A DNA stretch of 64,000 bases from Flavobacteriales bacterium (GTDB lineage Bacteria > Bacteroidota > Bacteroidia > Flavobacteriales > Weeksellaceae). A program made the translations under genes and the position numbers. A model generated the notes under the pieces. That model did not search any database. It saw nothing but the letters and a program-made list of their open reading frames with translations, and was not told the origin of the DNA. The stretch spans positions 1 to 64,000 of the forward strand of contig PDSY01000022.1 in NCBI GenBank assembly GCA_002747105.1, in the 5' to 3' direction. This document shows positions 8,782 through 17,344 of this stretch, piece by piece (position 1 is the stretch's first letter; each line of letters starts with the position of its first letter).

Positions 8782-8806
8782 ATGGGCGTTGCAATACAAC
8801 ACCCAT
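8782..8806 (-). terminator. Possible terminator hairpin after hutU
   Basis: A 10-base stem ATGGGCGTTG/CAACACCCAT with one mismatch and a 5-base loop lies between hutU and the next gene. It lacks a strong T-run, so its action is uncertain. Confidence 0.4.
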
Positions 8807-8823
8807 ACAAAATACAAATTATA

Positions 8824-10812
8824 TTATTTAATTAAATCTTCATCCACAAAATTAGGTAAAGTGACCTTTAAATTCGGCTCCACTTCCATTGCTCTTTTAA
8901 TGGCAAAAATGGCTCCTTCGTTTCTTGCCCAACTTCTTCGTGAAATTCCGTTGTTGACATCCCAGAATAACATTGATTTTAAGCGTCTTTCGGCATCCGC
9001 AGAACCGTCTAACAACATTCCGAAACCTCCGTTAATCACTTCTCCCCAGCCAACGCCTCCGCCGTTGTGGATAGAAACCCAAGTCGCACCACGGAACGAA
9101 TCTCCAATTACATTATGAATTGCCATATCCGCTGTGTAACGAGAACCGTCATAAATATTGGAAGTTTCACGATAAGGCGAATCTGTACCCGAAACATCGT
9201 GGTGGTCACGACCTAAAACAACATTTCCTATTTCACCTTTGGCAATGGCTTTATTAAACGCATCAGCGATTTTCATTCGTCCTTCGGCATCTGCATATAA
9301 AATTCTCGCTTGAGAACCAACTACCAATTTATTTTCTTGTGCTCCTTTAATCCACTGAATATTATCCGCCATTTGTTGCTGAATTTCCTCTGGCGAATTT
9401 TTCTTGATTTCCTCTAACACCTGACAAGCAATTTCATCGGTTTTTTGCAAATCTTCCGGTTTTCCACTCGTACAAACCCAACGGAAAGGACCAAATCCAT
9501 AATCAAAACACATAGGTCCCATAATATCTTGCACATAACTTGGATATTTAAACTCTCTTCCGTAAGTTGGATTTGGATTCATTACATCAGCACCTGCACG
9601 AGAACATTCTAACAAAAAGGCATTTCCGTAGTCAAAGAAATAAGTCCCTTTATCGGTATGTTTATTCACTGCTTTGGCGTGTCTTCGTAAACTTTCCTGT
9701 ACTTTTTCCTTGAATAATTCAGGATTTTCCGCCATCATTATATTCGATTCTTGAAACGATTGTCCCACAGGGTAATATCCACCAGCCCAAGGATTATGCA
9801 ATGATGTTTGGTCTGAACCTAATTCAATATGTACATTTTCTTCGTCGAATTTTTCCCAAACTTCAACCACATTTCCTAAATAGGCTATTGAAACCGTTTC
9901 TTTATTTTCTTTTGCCTTGCGAACTCTTGCTACTAACTCATCTAAATCGGTAATTTTTTCATCAATCCAACCTTGCTCTAAACGAATTTGCGTAATTTTT
10001 GGGTTTACTTCAGCACAAACGGTAACGCAACCTGCAATATTTCCTGCTTTTGGTTGAGCTCCGCTCATTCCTCCAAGTCCTGATGTTACAAAAAGATGTC
10101 CTTTTGGTGATTTATTGATTTTTCTAAATCCATTTAAAACCGTAATCGTTGTTCCATGAACAATTCCTTGAGGACCAATATACATATAACTTCCCGCAGT
10201 CATTTGTCCGTATTGCGTTACTCCTAAAGCATTGTATTTTTCCCAGTCATCAGGTTTTGAGTAATTAGGAATCATCATTCCATTGGTTACCACTACTCTC
10301 GGAGCATCTTTGTGCGAAGGATATAATCCCATTGGATGTCCTGAATACATCACCAAAGTTTGCTCGTCAGTCATTTCTGACAAATATTGCATTGTCAATA
10401 AATATTGAGCCCAATTTTGAAAAACTGCTCCATTTCCTCCGTAGGTGATTAATTCGTGAGGATGTTGAGCCACCGCATAATCCAAATTATTTTGAATCAT
10501 CAACATAATAGCTTTGGCTTGGTCAGATTTCCCCGGATATTCCTCTACGGGACGAGCGTACATTTTGTAAGTAGGACGAAAACGATACATATAAATTCGT
10601 CCGTATTTTTCTAATTCTTCCTTAAATTCAGGAAGTAATTCAGCGTGATGTTTTTTATCAAAATAACGCAACGCATTTTTTAAAGCGAGTTTTTTTTCTT
10701 CGTCTGTTAAAATTTCCTTTCGCTTTGGTGCGTGGTTAATGGTGGTGTCGTATGCTTGTTTTGGTGGTAATTCGTTTGGAATACCTTGTTGTATTTGCTC
10801 TTTGAATGTCAT
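8824..10812 (-). CDS. hutU: Urocanate hydratase
   Basis: HutU converts urocanate to imidazolone propionate with tightly bound NAD+, the second step of histidine breakdown. The 662-residue protein is the long form found in Bacteroidota, about 100 residues longer than the 557-residue enterobacterial type. Visible motifs are GGNGAVFQNWAQYL, MYSGHPMGLYPSHKDAPR, GLGGMSGAQPKA (dinucleotide-binding loop) and the C-terminal SIHNGGGVGWGEVINGGFGM. No hutH, hutI or hutG is nearby. Its ATG lies one base after the toxin gene stop, so the toxin-antitoxin promoter may drive it; that placement is unusual. Confidence 0.97.
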   Translation of the reverse strand: MTFKEQIQQGIPNELPPKQAYDTTINHAPKRKEILTDEEKKLALKNALRYFDKKHHAELLPEFKEELEKYGRIYMYRFRPTYKMYARPVEEYPGKSDQAKAIMLMIQNNLDYAVAQHPHELITYGGNGAVFQNWAQYLLTMQYLSEMTDEQTLVMYSGHPMGLYPSHKDAPRVVVTNGMMIPNYSKPDDWEKYNALGVTQYGQMTAGSYMYIGPQGIVHGTTITVLNGFRKINKSPKGHLFVTSGLGGMSGAQPKAGNIAGCVTVCAEVNPKITQIRLEQGWIDEKITDLDELVARVRKAKENKETVSIAYLGNVVEVWEKFDEENVHIELGSDQTSLHNPWAGGYYPVGQSFQESNIMMAENPELFKEKVQESLRRHAKAVNKHTDKGTYFFDYGNAFLLECSRAGADVMNPNPTYGREFKYPSYVQDIMGPMCFDYGFGPFRWVCTSGKPEDLQKTDEIACQVLEEIKKNSPEEIQQQMADNIQWIKGAQENKLVVGSQARILYADAEGRMKIADAFNKAIAKGEIGNVVLGRDHHDVSGTDSPYRETSNIYDGSRYTADMAIHNVIGDSFRGATWVSIHNGGGVGWGEVINGGFGMLLDGSADAERRLKSMLFWDVNNGISRRSWARNEGAIFAIKRAMEVEPNLKVTLPNFVDEDLIK

Positions 10813-10813
10813 T

Positions 10814-11101
10814 TTATAATGGTTTTTGTTTATTAGAACGAAAATATTCTATTATGATTTTATCATTTTTGATTTCATAATATAATGCAAACTTTCCTTT
10901 GAAAAAGTTTTTCTTGTATAAATTTAGTTTTGATGAATAGGTTGCTAAAAAGGAAGGGTTTGATAAAATTTCAACTAGTACTAAATCTACTTCGTTTACA
11001 ATTTTATTAGAATAAGTATTTGATTTATTATGATTTCTCCAATACTTTAATGTATCGAAATAACTATATTTTGCCCTTGGTGTCCAAATTATTTCATACA
11101 T
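10814..11101 (-). CDS. RelE/ParE-family toxin
   Basis: The 95-residue basic protein follows the type II toxin pattern: MYEIIWTPRAKYSYFDTLKYW at the start, PSFLATYSS and LYKKNFFKGKFALYYEI in the middle, and a C-terminal strand IIIEYFRSNKQKPL. This is the ParE/RelE fold used either against gyrase (ParE) or ribosome-bound mRNA (RelE); which applies cannot be decided. Its start overlaps the end of the antitoxin gene by 13 bases, the usual translational coupling. It is followed by hutU after one base. Confidence 0.85.
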   Translation of the reverse strand: MYEIIWTPRAKYSYFDTLKYWRNHNKSNTYSNKIVNEVDLVLVEILSNPSFLATYSSKLNLYKKNFFKGKFALYYEIKNDKIIIEYFRSNKQKPL

Positions 11102-11313
11102 AATTCTCGTGCTTCGCTTTGAACCTCATCATTAGAAATAAATAAACCCTGCTCGGCTTCTTTTTTTGATTGAGCGATTATTTCCAAATCTTTTTTAGTC
11201 AGTTCAAAAGTATCTTCCTCTTCAGAATTGATTTTAATCAACTCTAAATTGGCGAGGTTTTTAAGTAAATCGTAAGCCTTTGGGTTCAGTATATCAATAC
11301 TTAATGTTTGCAT
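11089..11313 (-). CDS. Type II antitoxin, partner of the ParE/RelE-like toxin
   Basis: The 74-residue acidic protein begins MQTLSIDILNPKAYDLLKNL and ends VQSEARELCMK. Arrangement (antitoxin first, 13-base overlap with the toxin) and the pattern of an N-terminal half with NPKAYDLLKNLANLELIK followed by a charged helical tail match antitoxins of Bacteroidota RelE/ParE systems. An upstream in-frame TTG at 11364 would give 17 extra residues, but it coincides with the -33 box of the promoter, so ATG at 11313 is chosen. Antitoxins of this kind normally also repress their own promoter. Confidence 0.82.
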   Translation of the reverse strand: MQTLSIDILNPKAYDLLKNLANLELIKINSEEEDTFELTKKDLEIIAQSKKEAEQGLFISNDEVQSEARELCMK

Positions 11314-11333
11314 AATTTTAATATTTTGTATCA

Positions 11334-11364
11334 CAAAGGTAGTGATTTTATTAGTACAAACCAA
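11334..11364 (-). promoter_or_regulatory. Promoter of the toxin-antitoxin operon
   Basis: Minus-strand TTG (11362-11364), 20-base spacer, TACCTTTG (11334-11341), a full match to the flavobacterial consensus. The antitoxin ATG lies 20 bases downstream of the -7 box. Confidence 0.75.
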
Positions 11365-11389
11365 TATAAGGAAAGTTGCAACAAAAAAA

Positions 11390-11419
11390 AGCCTATTTAA
11401 AATTTGTTTTAAATGGGCT
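11390..11419 (-). terminator. Terminator after the DUF389 gene
   Basis: Stem AGCCTATTTAAAA/TTTTAAATGGGCT (one wobble) with a 4-base loop, followed on the minus strand by eight T. Confidence 0.85.
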
Positions 11420-11434
11420 CTTGAGTTTTGGGAT

Positions 11435-12751
11435 TTATTTTGTGATAATCACTTTCGCCGAGTTGTCTTTAATCCTGACTTTAAGGTAACTTTTAAGTTT
11501 CTCCTTTTGTTCATCACTTAGTAAAGTATCCAATTTTACAAAGATGAGTTTATTTTTATCAATTCCCGTGGAACCTTGACTGAAAAAATCATCGGTAATG
11601 GTGAATCCTTTAATATGTGTATTTTGGGTTTTTAATTCTTGAAAGATATCTAATACGAGTTCTTTTTTTCTGGCAATACTGTCTTGGAAGGCAATCATTT
11701 TCGCCATATTTTCTTTCTCAATACGTGATTTTTCATTTTCTTGAAGAAGTGCAGACACCTCTTGCTTGTCATTGGTGAAATTGAAACCTTGATTGACTTT
11801 GATTTTCACACTGTCCAAGCCATATATTCTCAATCTTTTATCCAATTGGTTTAAATCTTTTTCCTCTAATTTTTGCCCACCATAAGTCAGTTGGATTTCA
11901 TTGTTTTCGTAAGAAATTTCTTTTTGTAATAAGAAATTGTTAGGGAAGATGGCTTCATTGGTGATAAAATTATTAGCGGTGTTTTCAAAATTATTCTTTC
12001 TGATCATGCTATAACCAAAATAAATACTCGGAATTAAAGTAGCAATTACCAAGCCCCACATTATTTTTTGCGAACGCTTTTCTAAACTTGCATTTTTGGT
12101 ATAACGATAAGTAGGAAAGTTTAAAACTTTTACCACCAAGAAAGTGGAAACAGCAATATAAACCGTATTAATGAAGTACAAATACAAAGCACCAAAGAAA
12201 AAACGCCATTCTCCTGTTGCAATTCCGTATCCTGCCGTACAAAGCGGTGGCATTAAGGCTGTTGCAATGGCAACTCCTGGTATCACATTTCCTTTTTGCT
12301 TACTTCCATTCGCCAACATTCCCGCGGCTCCACCGAAGAATGCAATAAATACATCATAGATATTAGGTGAAGTTCGGGCTAAAATCTCCGAATGCGCATC
12401 ACTTAATGGCGTGATGAGAAAATACACCATAGAAGTGATTAACCCAATAATGGAAGCAAAGGCATAATTTTTCAATGCTAATTTTAGCATATTAGGGTGA
12501 TTAATTCCCACGGAAAACCCAATTCCAATAATTGGTCCCATTAATGGAGAGATAAGCATGGCTCCGATAATAACAGCCGTAGAATTGACGTTTAATCCCA
12601 AACTGGCAATGAAAATAGCAAATATCAAAATCCAAAGATTAGTACCCTTGAAAGGAATGCTATTTTCAATACTTTCCATTACCTCAGAAAAATTTTCCTT
12701 CTGAGCGTAAAGACTAAATACCTTTTCTAATTTGTCTATTATTTCTTTCAT
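11435..12751 (-). CDS. DUF389 (TIGR00341-like) membrane protein
   Basis: The 438-residue protein has an N-terminal multi-helix membrane region with the DUF389 hallmarks (GLNVNSTAVIIGAMLISPLMGPIIG shortened here to its conserved NSTAVIIGAMLISPLMGP, and PGVAIATALMPPLCTAGYG), followed by a soluble C-terminal half with a coiled-coil-like stretch (LLQENEKSRIEKENMAKM). The physiological role of DUF389 proteins is not settled. The longest frame begins at 12787, but those 12 codons lie inside the dispersed CTCTTGATTCT repeat; ATG at 12751 (MKEIIDKLEKVFSLY) is the sensible start. It lies downstream of psd on the same strand. Confidence 0.85.
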   Translation of the reverse strand: MKEIIDKLEKVFSLYAQKENFSEVMESIENSIPFKGTNLWILIFAIFIASLGLNVNSTAVIIGAMLISPLMGPIIGIGFSVGINHPNMLKLALKNYAFASIIGLITSMVYFLITPLSDAHSEILARTSPNIYDVFIAFFGGAAGMLANGSKQKGNVIPGVAIATALMPPLCTAGYGIATGEWRFFFGALYLYFINTVYIAVSTFLVVKVLNFPTYRYTKNASLEKRSQKIMWGLVIATLIPSIYFGYSMIRKNNFENTANNFITNEAIFPNNFLLQKEISYENNEIQLTYGGQKLEEKDLNQLDKRLRIYGLDSVKIKVNQGFNFTNDKQEVSALLQENEKSRIEKENMAKMIAFQDSIARKKELVLDIFQELKTQNTHIKGFTITDDFFSQGSTGIDKNKLIFVKLDTLLSDEQKEKLKSYLKVRIKDNSAKVIITK

Positions 12752-12754
12752 TAT

Positions 12755-12804
12755 TTTTGTGTTTAGAATCAAGAGCCCGAGATACAAGAATCAAGATTAG
12801 TCTT
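12755..12804 (-). repeat. Dispersed word repeat upstream of the DUF389 gene
   Basis: On the minus strand it reads CTTGATTCTTGTATCTCGGG then CTCTTGATTCTAAACAC, ending just before the ATG. Related copies precede the Nfu gene (16272-16302) and purL (38218-38293), always co-oriented with the gene that follows. Confidence 0.7.
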
Positions 12805-12822
12805 GCATTTTGGTTCTTTTAT

Positions 12823-13476
12823 CTATCCTTTTAATTTTGCAATTACATCTATTCCGCCTACGGTTTTATCTCCTATTTTACAAAGGATTTCGGTGTCTAA
12901 TGGTAAGAAAACATCCATTCTCGAACCAAATTTAATGAATCCAAACTCATGTCCTGCTTTAGCTTGGTCTTTTTCGTTACAATAGAAGACGATTCTTCTC
13001 GCTACATAACCTGCAATTTGTCGGAATAAAACTTTGTGGTTTGTAGGTGTTTTTACTGCTATGGAAGTTCTTTCGTTGTCAGTTGAAGATTTCTCGTGCC
13101 AAGCAACCAAATATTTTCCTTTGTGATATTTTTTATAAATTACCTCTCCACTTACAGGATAACGACAAATATGCACATTGAGTGGCGACATAAAAATAGA
13201 AATCTGAATACATTTTTCGTTTAAAAATTCATTTTCTTCCACTTCTTTTATCATGACTACTTTTCCATCTACAGGAGCGATAACATTTTCTCGGTGTTCC
13301 AAAATTTTCCTATCAGGAACTCTGAAAAACCAAAATACTAGTCCGTATATGATTAATAATGGTAAAATAATAATTAATGCCCATTGGTTTAAAAAATAAT
13401 ACGCTAACGAACCAACAATCGCTACAAATAGCGTTGCTACAATAATCGTCCCTTTTGATTCTTTATGTAGTTTCAT
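12823..13476 (-). CDS. psd: Phosphatidylserine decarboxylase
   Basis: Psd makes phosphatidylethanolamine from phosphatidylserine. The 217-residue protein is the short form (no long N-terminal region). Two N-terminal membrane segments (about 10-50) precede the catalytic domain: IAPVDGKVV (67-74), FMSPLNVHICRYPVSG (95-110) and the self-cleavage site FGSRMDVFLP, with Ser185 expected to become the pyruvoyl group. A TTG-started extension of two residues is possible; ATG at 13476 is preferred. It starts 6 bases after the cdsA stop, so the two form one phospholipid operon. Confidence 0.94.
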   Translation of the reverse strand: MKLHKESKGTIIVATLFVAIVGSLAYYFLNQWALIIILPLLIIYGLVFWFFRVPDRKILEHRENVIAPVDGKVVMIKEVEENEFLNEKCIQISIFMSPLNVHICRYPVSGEVIYKKYHKGKYLVAWHEKSSTDNERTSIAVKTPTNHKVLFRQIAGYVARRIVFYCNEKDQAKAGHEFGFIKFGSRMDVFLPLDTEILCKIGDKTVGGIDVIAKLKG

Positions 13477-13482
13477 GATCAA

Positions 13483-14358
13483 TTAAGTTAATGTTTCTAA
13501 AATAAAATATAAATAAACAACAGGAGCTACAATAATAAAGCTGTCCAACCTATCCAAAACACCACCATGTCCTGGAATAATATTCCCGCTGTCTTTCACG
13601 CCAAAGCTACGCTTTAATTGGCTTTCTACCAAATCTCCTAATGGAGCAAAAGATGCGACCAATAACCCAACAATAATCCAGTTACCTCTCAGTTCCTGAA
13701 AGTTTTGCTCCAAAAAATAGGAGAGGACTAAAGTTAAGATAACGCCACCAGCAAAGCCTTCCCAAGTTTTTTTAGGGGAAATTTTGGGTGCCATTTTGTG
13801 CTTTCCTAAAAATTTACCCGAAAGATACGCAAAAGTATCGCTACTCCATATCAGTATAAATAAAAAGAAAACTTCTTTTGTGAAAAACCCTTGATAAGTA
13901 TTCGAATACTGTGGTAATCCAAGGGCGAAACCAAAAGGTAACGCTAAATAAATGACAGCGAAAATCAGTTTGCCACTATCATAATCTAATTCTTCTTTGA
14001 ATCTGAATAAAGTGATGCATGCAATCAAAATTAAAGATAAAGCCAATACCTCGGAATACCTGAAATGATAGCTAAAGTCGTGATAAAAATAGCGTTTCGA
14101 AAAGAAATAATAGACCAATAAAGCCAATGGAAATACCACCCATTTTTGATAACCATTATCAAATTTCATAATGCTTACACATTCCTTTAATCCTACGATG
14201 AAGAACAAAGTCATTAATCCATAAAATAAATAACTTTGATGAATCGTGAAAGGCGATATTTTGTTGAGCATCTCACTGCCCAAAGGATGGGTGCAGATGA
14301 AAATAGTCAATGCATAAAATATTCCCGATATAGCTCTTTGAATAAAATTTTTGTCCAA
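13483..14358 (-). CDS. cdsA: Phosphatidate cytidylyltransferase (CDP-diglyceride synthase)
   Basis: CdsA makes CDP-diacylglycerol from phosphatidic acid and CTP in the inner membrane. The 291-residue product has about eight hydrophobic helices and the family signature near the C-terminus: SDTFAYLSGKFLGKHKMAPK, SPKKTWEG, SQLKRSFGVKDSGNIIPGHGG and LDRLDS. It is followed by psd and preceded by a LUD-domain gene 21 bases upstream, an order common in Flavobacteriia. Confidence 0.96.
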   Translation of the reverse strand: MDKNFIQRAISGIFYALTIFICTHPLGSEMLNKISPFTIHQSYLFYGLMTLFFIVGLKECVSIMKFDNGYQKWVVFPLALLVYYFFSKRYFYHDFSYHFRYSEVLALSLILIACITLFRFKEELDYDSGKLIFAVIYLALPFGFALGLPQYSNTYQGFFTKEVFFLFILIWSSDTFAYLSGKFLGKHKMAPKISPKKTWEGFAGGVILTLVLSYFLEQNFQELRGNWIIVGLLVASFAPLGDLVESQLKRSFGVKDSGNIIPGHGGVLDRLDSFIIVAPVVYLYFILETLT

Positions 14359-14379
14359 TTTTTTGAGTTTAAAGATGGT

Positions 14380-14964
14380 TTAATCCTCTAATAAAAGAAG
14401 AAATATTTTTTTGTTGTGATGAGCATCAGAGATTTCTAAATCCGATTTGTTTCCACTGAGTGAAGTGACATTTTTTGCATTTTTTTGGCGTTTTATTTTT
14501 GCCATTGCATCGGTGAAGTTGCTCACAATTTGTGAAACGGTAGCCATTACAATAATATTTTTTGGTAATTGGATGGCGTTATAATGTTCAATATTTTGAT
14601 TGGAAAGCATTATTTTTCCATTAAATGCAATTAAATATTCGCAGGTGATAAAAGCAGTATCACTTTCGTAATCTAACTTATCAGAATACGAAATATTGAG
14701 TACATTTAGAAAGTTTTTCAGGTTTTCGTCGGGACAATAGGTCGACTGAAGACCTTCCACTTGATAGATTTGTTTCAAAGTGTGAAGGGCTTCGGTTTCG
14801 TCCATACAATAATTGAACAAGCCTCCCGAACGGGTGAATTCTTGAGCGAATCTATAGTCTAAATCTTTGGCAAAACGACTGCTATCAAGTTCTTTTGAGT
14901 CTTGATTGTCCTCCTTGTCATTAGATTTGACTAATTTACCAAATATTTTATCGAAAATCCCCAA
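14380..14964 (-). CDS. LUD-domain (LutC/YkgG-like) protein
   Basis: The 194-residue soluble protein has a charged N-terminal 35 residues and then a domain matching the LUD family (ITCEYLIAFNGKIMLSNQN; LPKNIIVMATVSQIVSNFTDAM). LUD proteins include the lactate-utilisation subunit LutC, but this branch is a stand-alone gene in Bacteroidota, often placed before cdsA, and has no known role; lutA and lutB are absent here. It is the first gene of the LUD-cdsA-psd transcription unit, with a promoter at 14991-15020. Confidence 0.78.
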   Translation of the reverse strand: MGIFDKIFGKLVKSNDKEDNQDSKELDSSRFAKDLDYRFAQEFTRSGGLFNYCMDETEALHTLKQIYQVEGLQSTYCPDENLKNFLNVLNISYSDKLDYESDTAFITCEYLIAFNGKIMLSNQNIEHYNAIQLPKNIIVMATVSQIVSNFTDAMAKIKRQKNAKNVTSLSGNKSDLEISDAHHNKKIFLLLLED

Positions 14965-14990
14965 TTTTTTACCTTTATGAAAAACAAATA

Positions 14991-15020
14991 CAAATATAGC
15001 AAATATTATTGAATGTACAA
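14991..15020 (-). promoter_or_regulatory. Promoter of the LUD-cdsA-psd operon
   Basis: Minus-strand TTG (15018-15020), 19-base spacer, TATATTTG (14991-14998), 26 bases upstream of the first ATG. Confidence 0.7.
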
Positions 15021-15034
15021 GTTCTTGATTTTAA

Positions 15035-15550
15035 TTAATAAAACCACTCAATACTGTATTCTATTTTATTTTCATTTTTTGGAATAGTGATTTTTTCCAC
15101 TTCTAAACTCTCGTAACAACCAGTTGAGTCCATCGGTGTCTCATATCGCAAGTCTCCATTATAATTTCTCCAATAGGATTTGCTATTTTTGGGTATTGGA
15201 AGAATATCAACACTATCTATTCTGCTTTCAAAAATCCGATTAAGTCTTTGATAGTCTTTCTGTGAAATTTTTAAAATAAATGAAGTATAATAAATGTTAT
15301 CTTCTTTTTCTATAAATTCAAAATCGTCGTTTAGGGTTATTTTTTGCCTTGCCAAAAGTTCTCTTGCATCATTTTTGGTAAAAAACAAACTCAAATTAAA
15401 CCAATAAAAAATTGGAAGTATCATCAATAAAAAAATAACGAATGCTAAAATAATTCCTGTTTTTTTACTTTCTAAGGATTTTCCCAAAAAGAAAAATAGC
15501 ATTGGAACTCCTATGAAAACCAAAATTATTAATAGTACAAAATACACCAT
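15035..15550 (-). CDS. Small membrane protein, unknown function
   Basis: I do not recognise this 171-residue protein. It has two N-terminal hydrophobic segments (MVYFVLLIILVFIGVPMLFF and a second near residues 33-52) followed by a soluble domain that would face the periplasm or cytoplasm, rich in Asp, Lys and Tyr (DDFEFIEKEDNIYYTSFILK). Paired Ser/Pro/Lys patches (ILPIPKNSKSYWRNYNG) are seen but no catalytic motif. It stands between the LUD operon and the carbonic-anhydrase-like gene, 46 bases after the latter. No promoter of its own is clear. Confidence 0.75.
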   Translation of the reverse strand: MVYFVLLIILVFIGVPMLFFFLGKSLESKKTGIILAFVIFLLMILPIFYWFNLSLFFTKNDARELLARQKITLNDDFEFIEKEDNIYYTSFILKISQKDYQRLNRIFESRIDSVDILPIPKNSKSYWRNYNGDLRYETPMDSTGCYESLEVEKITIPKNENKIEYSIEWFY

Positions 15551-15596
15551 CTCAAAAAATCACATTACGTTAATCATTGTACAAAAAGTCAAATAA

Positions 15597-16118
15597 TCAT
15601 TTCTTATCCTTATACCACCCAGAATACTTCACATAATTATCAGCGATTCTATTCACTTCGCCTTCTAACAAATCCGGAGAAATGTCTTTGAGTTTTTTCG
15701 CTGGAATGCCACCCCAAACTTCACCAGATTTAATATGTGTTCCTTTGGTAACGACCGAACCTGCTCCCACAATAGAATTAGATTCCACCACACATTCGTC
15801 CATTACAATCGCTCCCATACCGATTAAAACATTATCGTGAAGCGTACAACCGTGGACAATCGCATTGTGTCCAATAGAAACATTATTTCCGATATTCAGA
15901 GGGTGTTTTTCGTAAGTGCAATGTAACATTGCATTGTCTTGAACATTGACTTTATTCCCCATTTTAATATAATGAACATCACCACGAATCACTGCATTAT
16001 ACCAAATACTACACTGTTTTCCCATTTCTACATTACCGATAATGGTCGCTGTTTCCGCTAAAAAAGTATCTTCTCCAATTTTTGGTGTGTGTCCTAAAAG
16101 TTCACGAATAATTGCCAT
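15597..16118 (-). CDS. Gamma-carbonic-anhydrase-like hexapeptide-repeat protein
   Basis: The 173-residue protein is a left-handed beta-helix of hexapeptide repeats (IIGNVEMG, VIRGDVHYIKMG, VNVQDNAMLH, VSIGHNAIVHGC, VLIGMGAIV, SIVGAGSVVTKG). Possible metal ligands are the His residues in MLHCTYEKH and GHNAIVH. Related proteins are YrdA/PaaY and the gamma-class carbonic anhydrases; whether this one hydrates CO2 is unknown. Length is normal. The region upstream is a repeat-rich spacer shared with the divergent Nfu gene. Confidence 0.88.
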   Translation of the reverse strand: MAIIRELLGHTPKIGEDTFLAETATIIGNVEMGKQCSIWYNAVIRGDVHYIKMGNKVNVQDNAMLHCTYEKHPLNIGNNVSIGHNAIVHGCTLHDNVLIGMGAIVMDECVVESNSIVGAGSVVTKGTHIKSGEVWGGIPAKKLKDISPDLLEGEVNRIADNYVKYSGWYKDKK

Positions 16119-16305
16119 AAGTTTAAATTTTGTTTAAGTTTAAATTTTGTTCAAAGTTCAAATTCGTTCAATGTTTACTTTTGTTTAGAGTTTTCAAAGC
16201 TTAATTCCTAAGCCCTCTAATTCCTAAATCCGAATTCCCAATTATCTAATTTTCAAATTCTCAATTTGTCTTGATTCTTAATTCTGGACTCTTGGTTCTA
16301 AATAT
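16119..16305. repeat. Word-like repeat tract between divergent genes
   Basis: The spacer begins with a near-tandem AAGTTTAAATTTTGTTT unit (two copies at 16119-16155, then degenerate copies), passes into recurring CTAATTC/CCTAA words, and ends with the dispersed CTTGATTCTTAATTC-type repeat (16269-16302) that precedes the Nfu promoter. Confidence 0.65.
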
Positions 16306-16321
16306 AAATTCCGTACTTTTG
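16292..16321 (+). promoter_or_regulatory. Promoter of the Nfu gene
   Basis: TTG (16292-16294), 19-base spacer, TACTTTTG (16314-16321). The -33 box lies in the dispersed repeat. The start codon is 20 bases downstream. Confidence 0.72.
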
Positions 16322-16340
16322 TCGCTCAAATATAGAAAAA

Positions 16341-17219
16341 ATGCACGAAATACAAATAGAACCTACGGCGAATCCAAAAGTAATGAAGTTTGTCGCTGAT
16401 TATACACTTATTCCCGGTTCGTTGGAGCTGAATAGAGATTCTGATATTTCTGAGATTCCTATTGCAGAAGAGTTGTTTAATTTTCCTTTTGTGGAACAGA
16501 TTTTTATTACGGCTAATTTTATTGCGGTAGCAAAACAAGATTTGGTAGAATGGGAAATGGTTCAGCAGAATTTAAAAAATGTTATTGAAGACCAATTATT
16601 AGAAAACCCTCGTATTTACAGGAGGAAAGCCAAAGAAGTTTTTCCCATTTATGCCGAGATGACTCCCAATCCTGCTGTAATGAAATTCGTTTCAAGTAGA
16701 ATTATTTTGGAAGGTTTTGTGGAAGTGACTTCTCGTGATAAAGCTGCGGATATTCCTTTGGCACAAGCGATTTATGACGAGTTTGATTTTGTAACCGAAG
16801 TTTTTATTTCTGATAATTTTGTAGCCGTAACCAGAGATGATTCTGTAGAATGGCACGAAGTAATGGTAACAATGAGAAGTCTTATCGCTGATTTTCTTCA
16901 AGAGGGAAATAAAGTGAGTAATATTGCTCCTCAACAACACGAAAAACCTGTTGAGCAAATTACCAATCGTGAATACACCGAAGATGAACAAAAGATATCC
17001 GCTATTTTAAATGAATATGTTGCCCCAGCAGTAGAAAATGATGGTGGTAAAATTTCGCTTTTGGAATATGATAAGGAAACCAAAACCGCCAAAATGCTCT
17101 TACAAGGAGCGTGTTCTGGTTGTCCTAGTTCCACGGCTACGCTAAAAGGAGGGATAGAAAATGTTTTAAAACAATTTTTACCTGATTTGGTAGACAATGT
17201 AGAGGCGGTGAATGGTTAA
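16341..17219 (+). CDS. Nfu-type iron-sulfur carrier with duplicated N-terminal domain
   Basis: Nfu proteins carry and deliver Fe-S clusters to target enzymes. The 292-residue product has two tandem Nfu N-terminal scaffold domains (residues about 1-90, EPTANPKVMKFVAD; and 103-190, EMTPNPAVMKFVSSR) and a C-terminal NifU-like domain with the cluster-binding CSGC pair Cys258/Cys261. A linker of about 25 residues joins the parts. The duplication is visible inside the sequence: both copies share PNPxVMKFV, the pattern IPLAxxxxxFxFVxxVFIxxNFxAV and an acidic Glu-Trp pair. Duplicated Nfu-N is common in Bacteroidota. It precedes hemH and hemD, consistent with an iron-linked neighbourhood. Confidence 0.92.
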   Translation: MHEIQIEPTANPKVMKFVADYTLIPGSLELNRDSDISEIPIAEELFNFPFVEQIFITANFIAVAKQDLVEWEMVQQNLKNVIEDQLLENPRIYRRKAKEVFPIYAEMTPNPAVMKFVSSRIILEGFVEVTSRDKAADIPLAQAIYDEFDFVTEVFISDNFVAVTRDDSVEWHEVMVTMRSLIADFLQEGNKVSNIAPQQHEKPVEQITNREYTEDEQKISAILNEYVAPAVENDGGKISLLEYDKETKTAKMLLQGACSGCPSSTATLKGGIENVLKQFLPDLVDNVEAVNG

Positions 17220-17344
17220 ATTACAACCAACACTAGTTTGCGTATAAGTAAAAATGGCAATGTAAGATTTAATCATTAACATCGTATAACAATTAACTTA
17301 ACAAATAAACACCTTAACGCTTAAATCAACCAAACAAAAAATAA

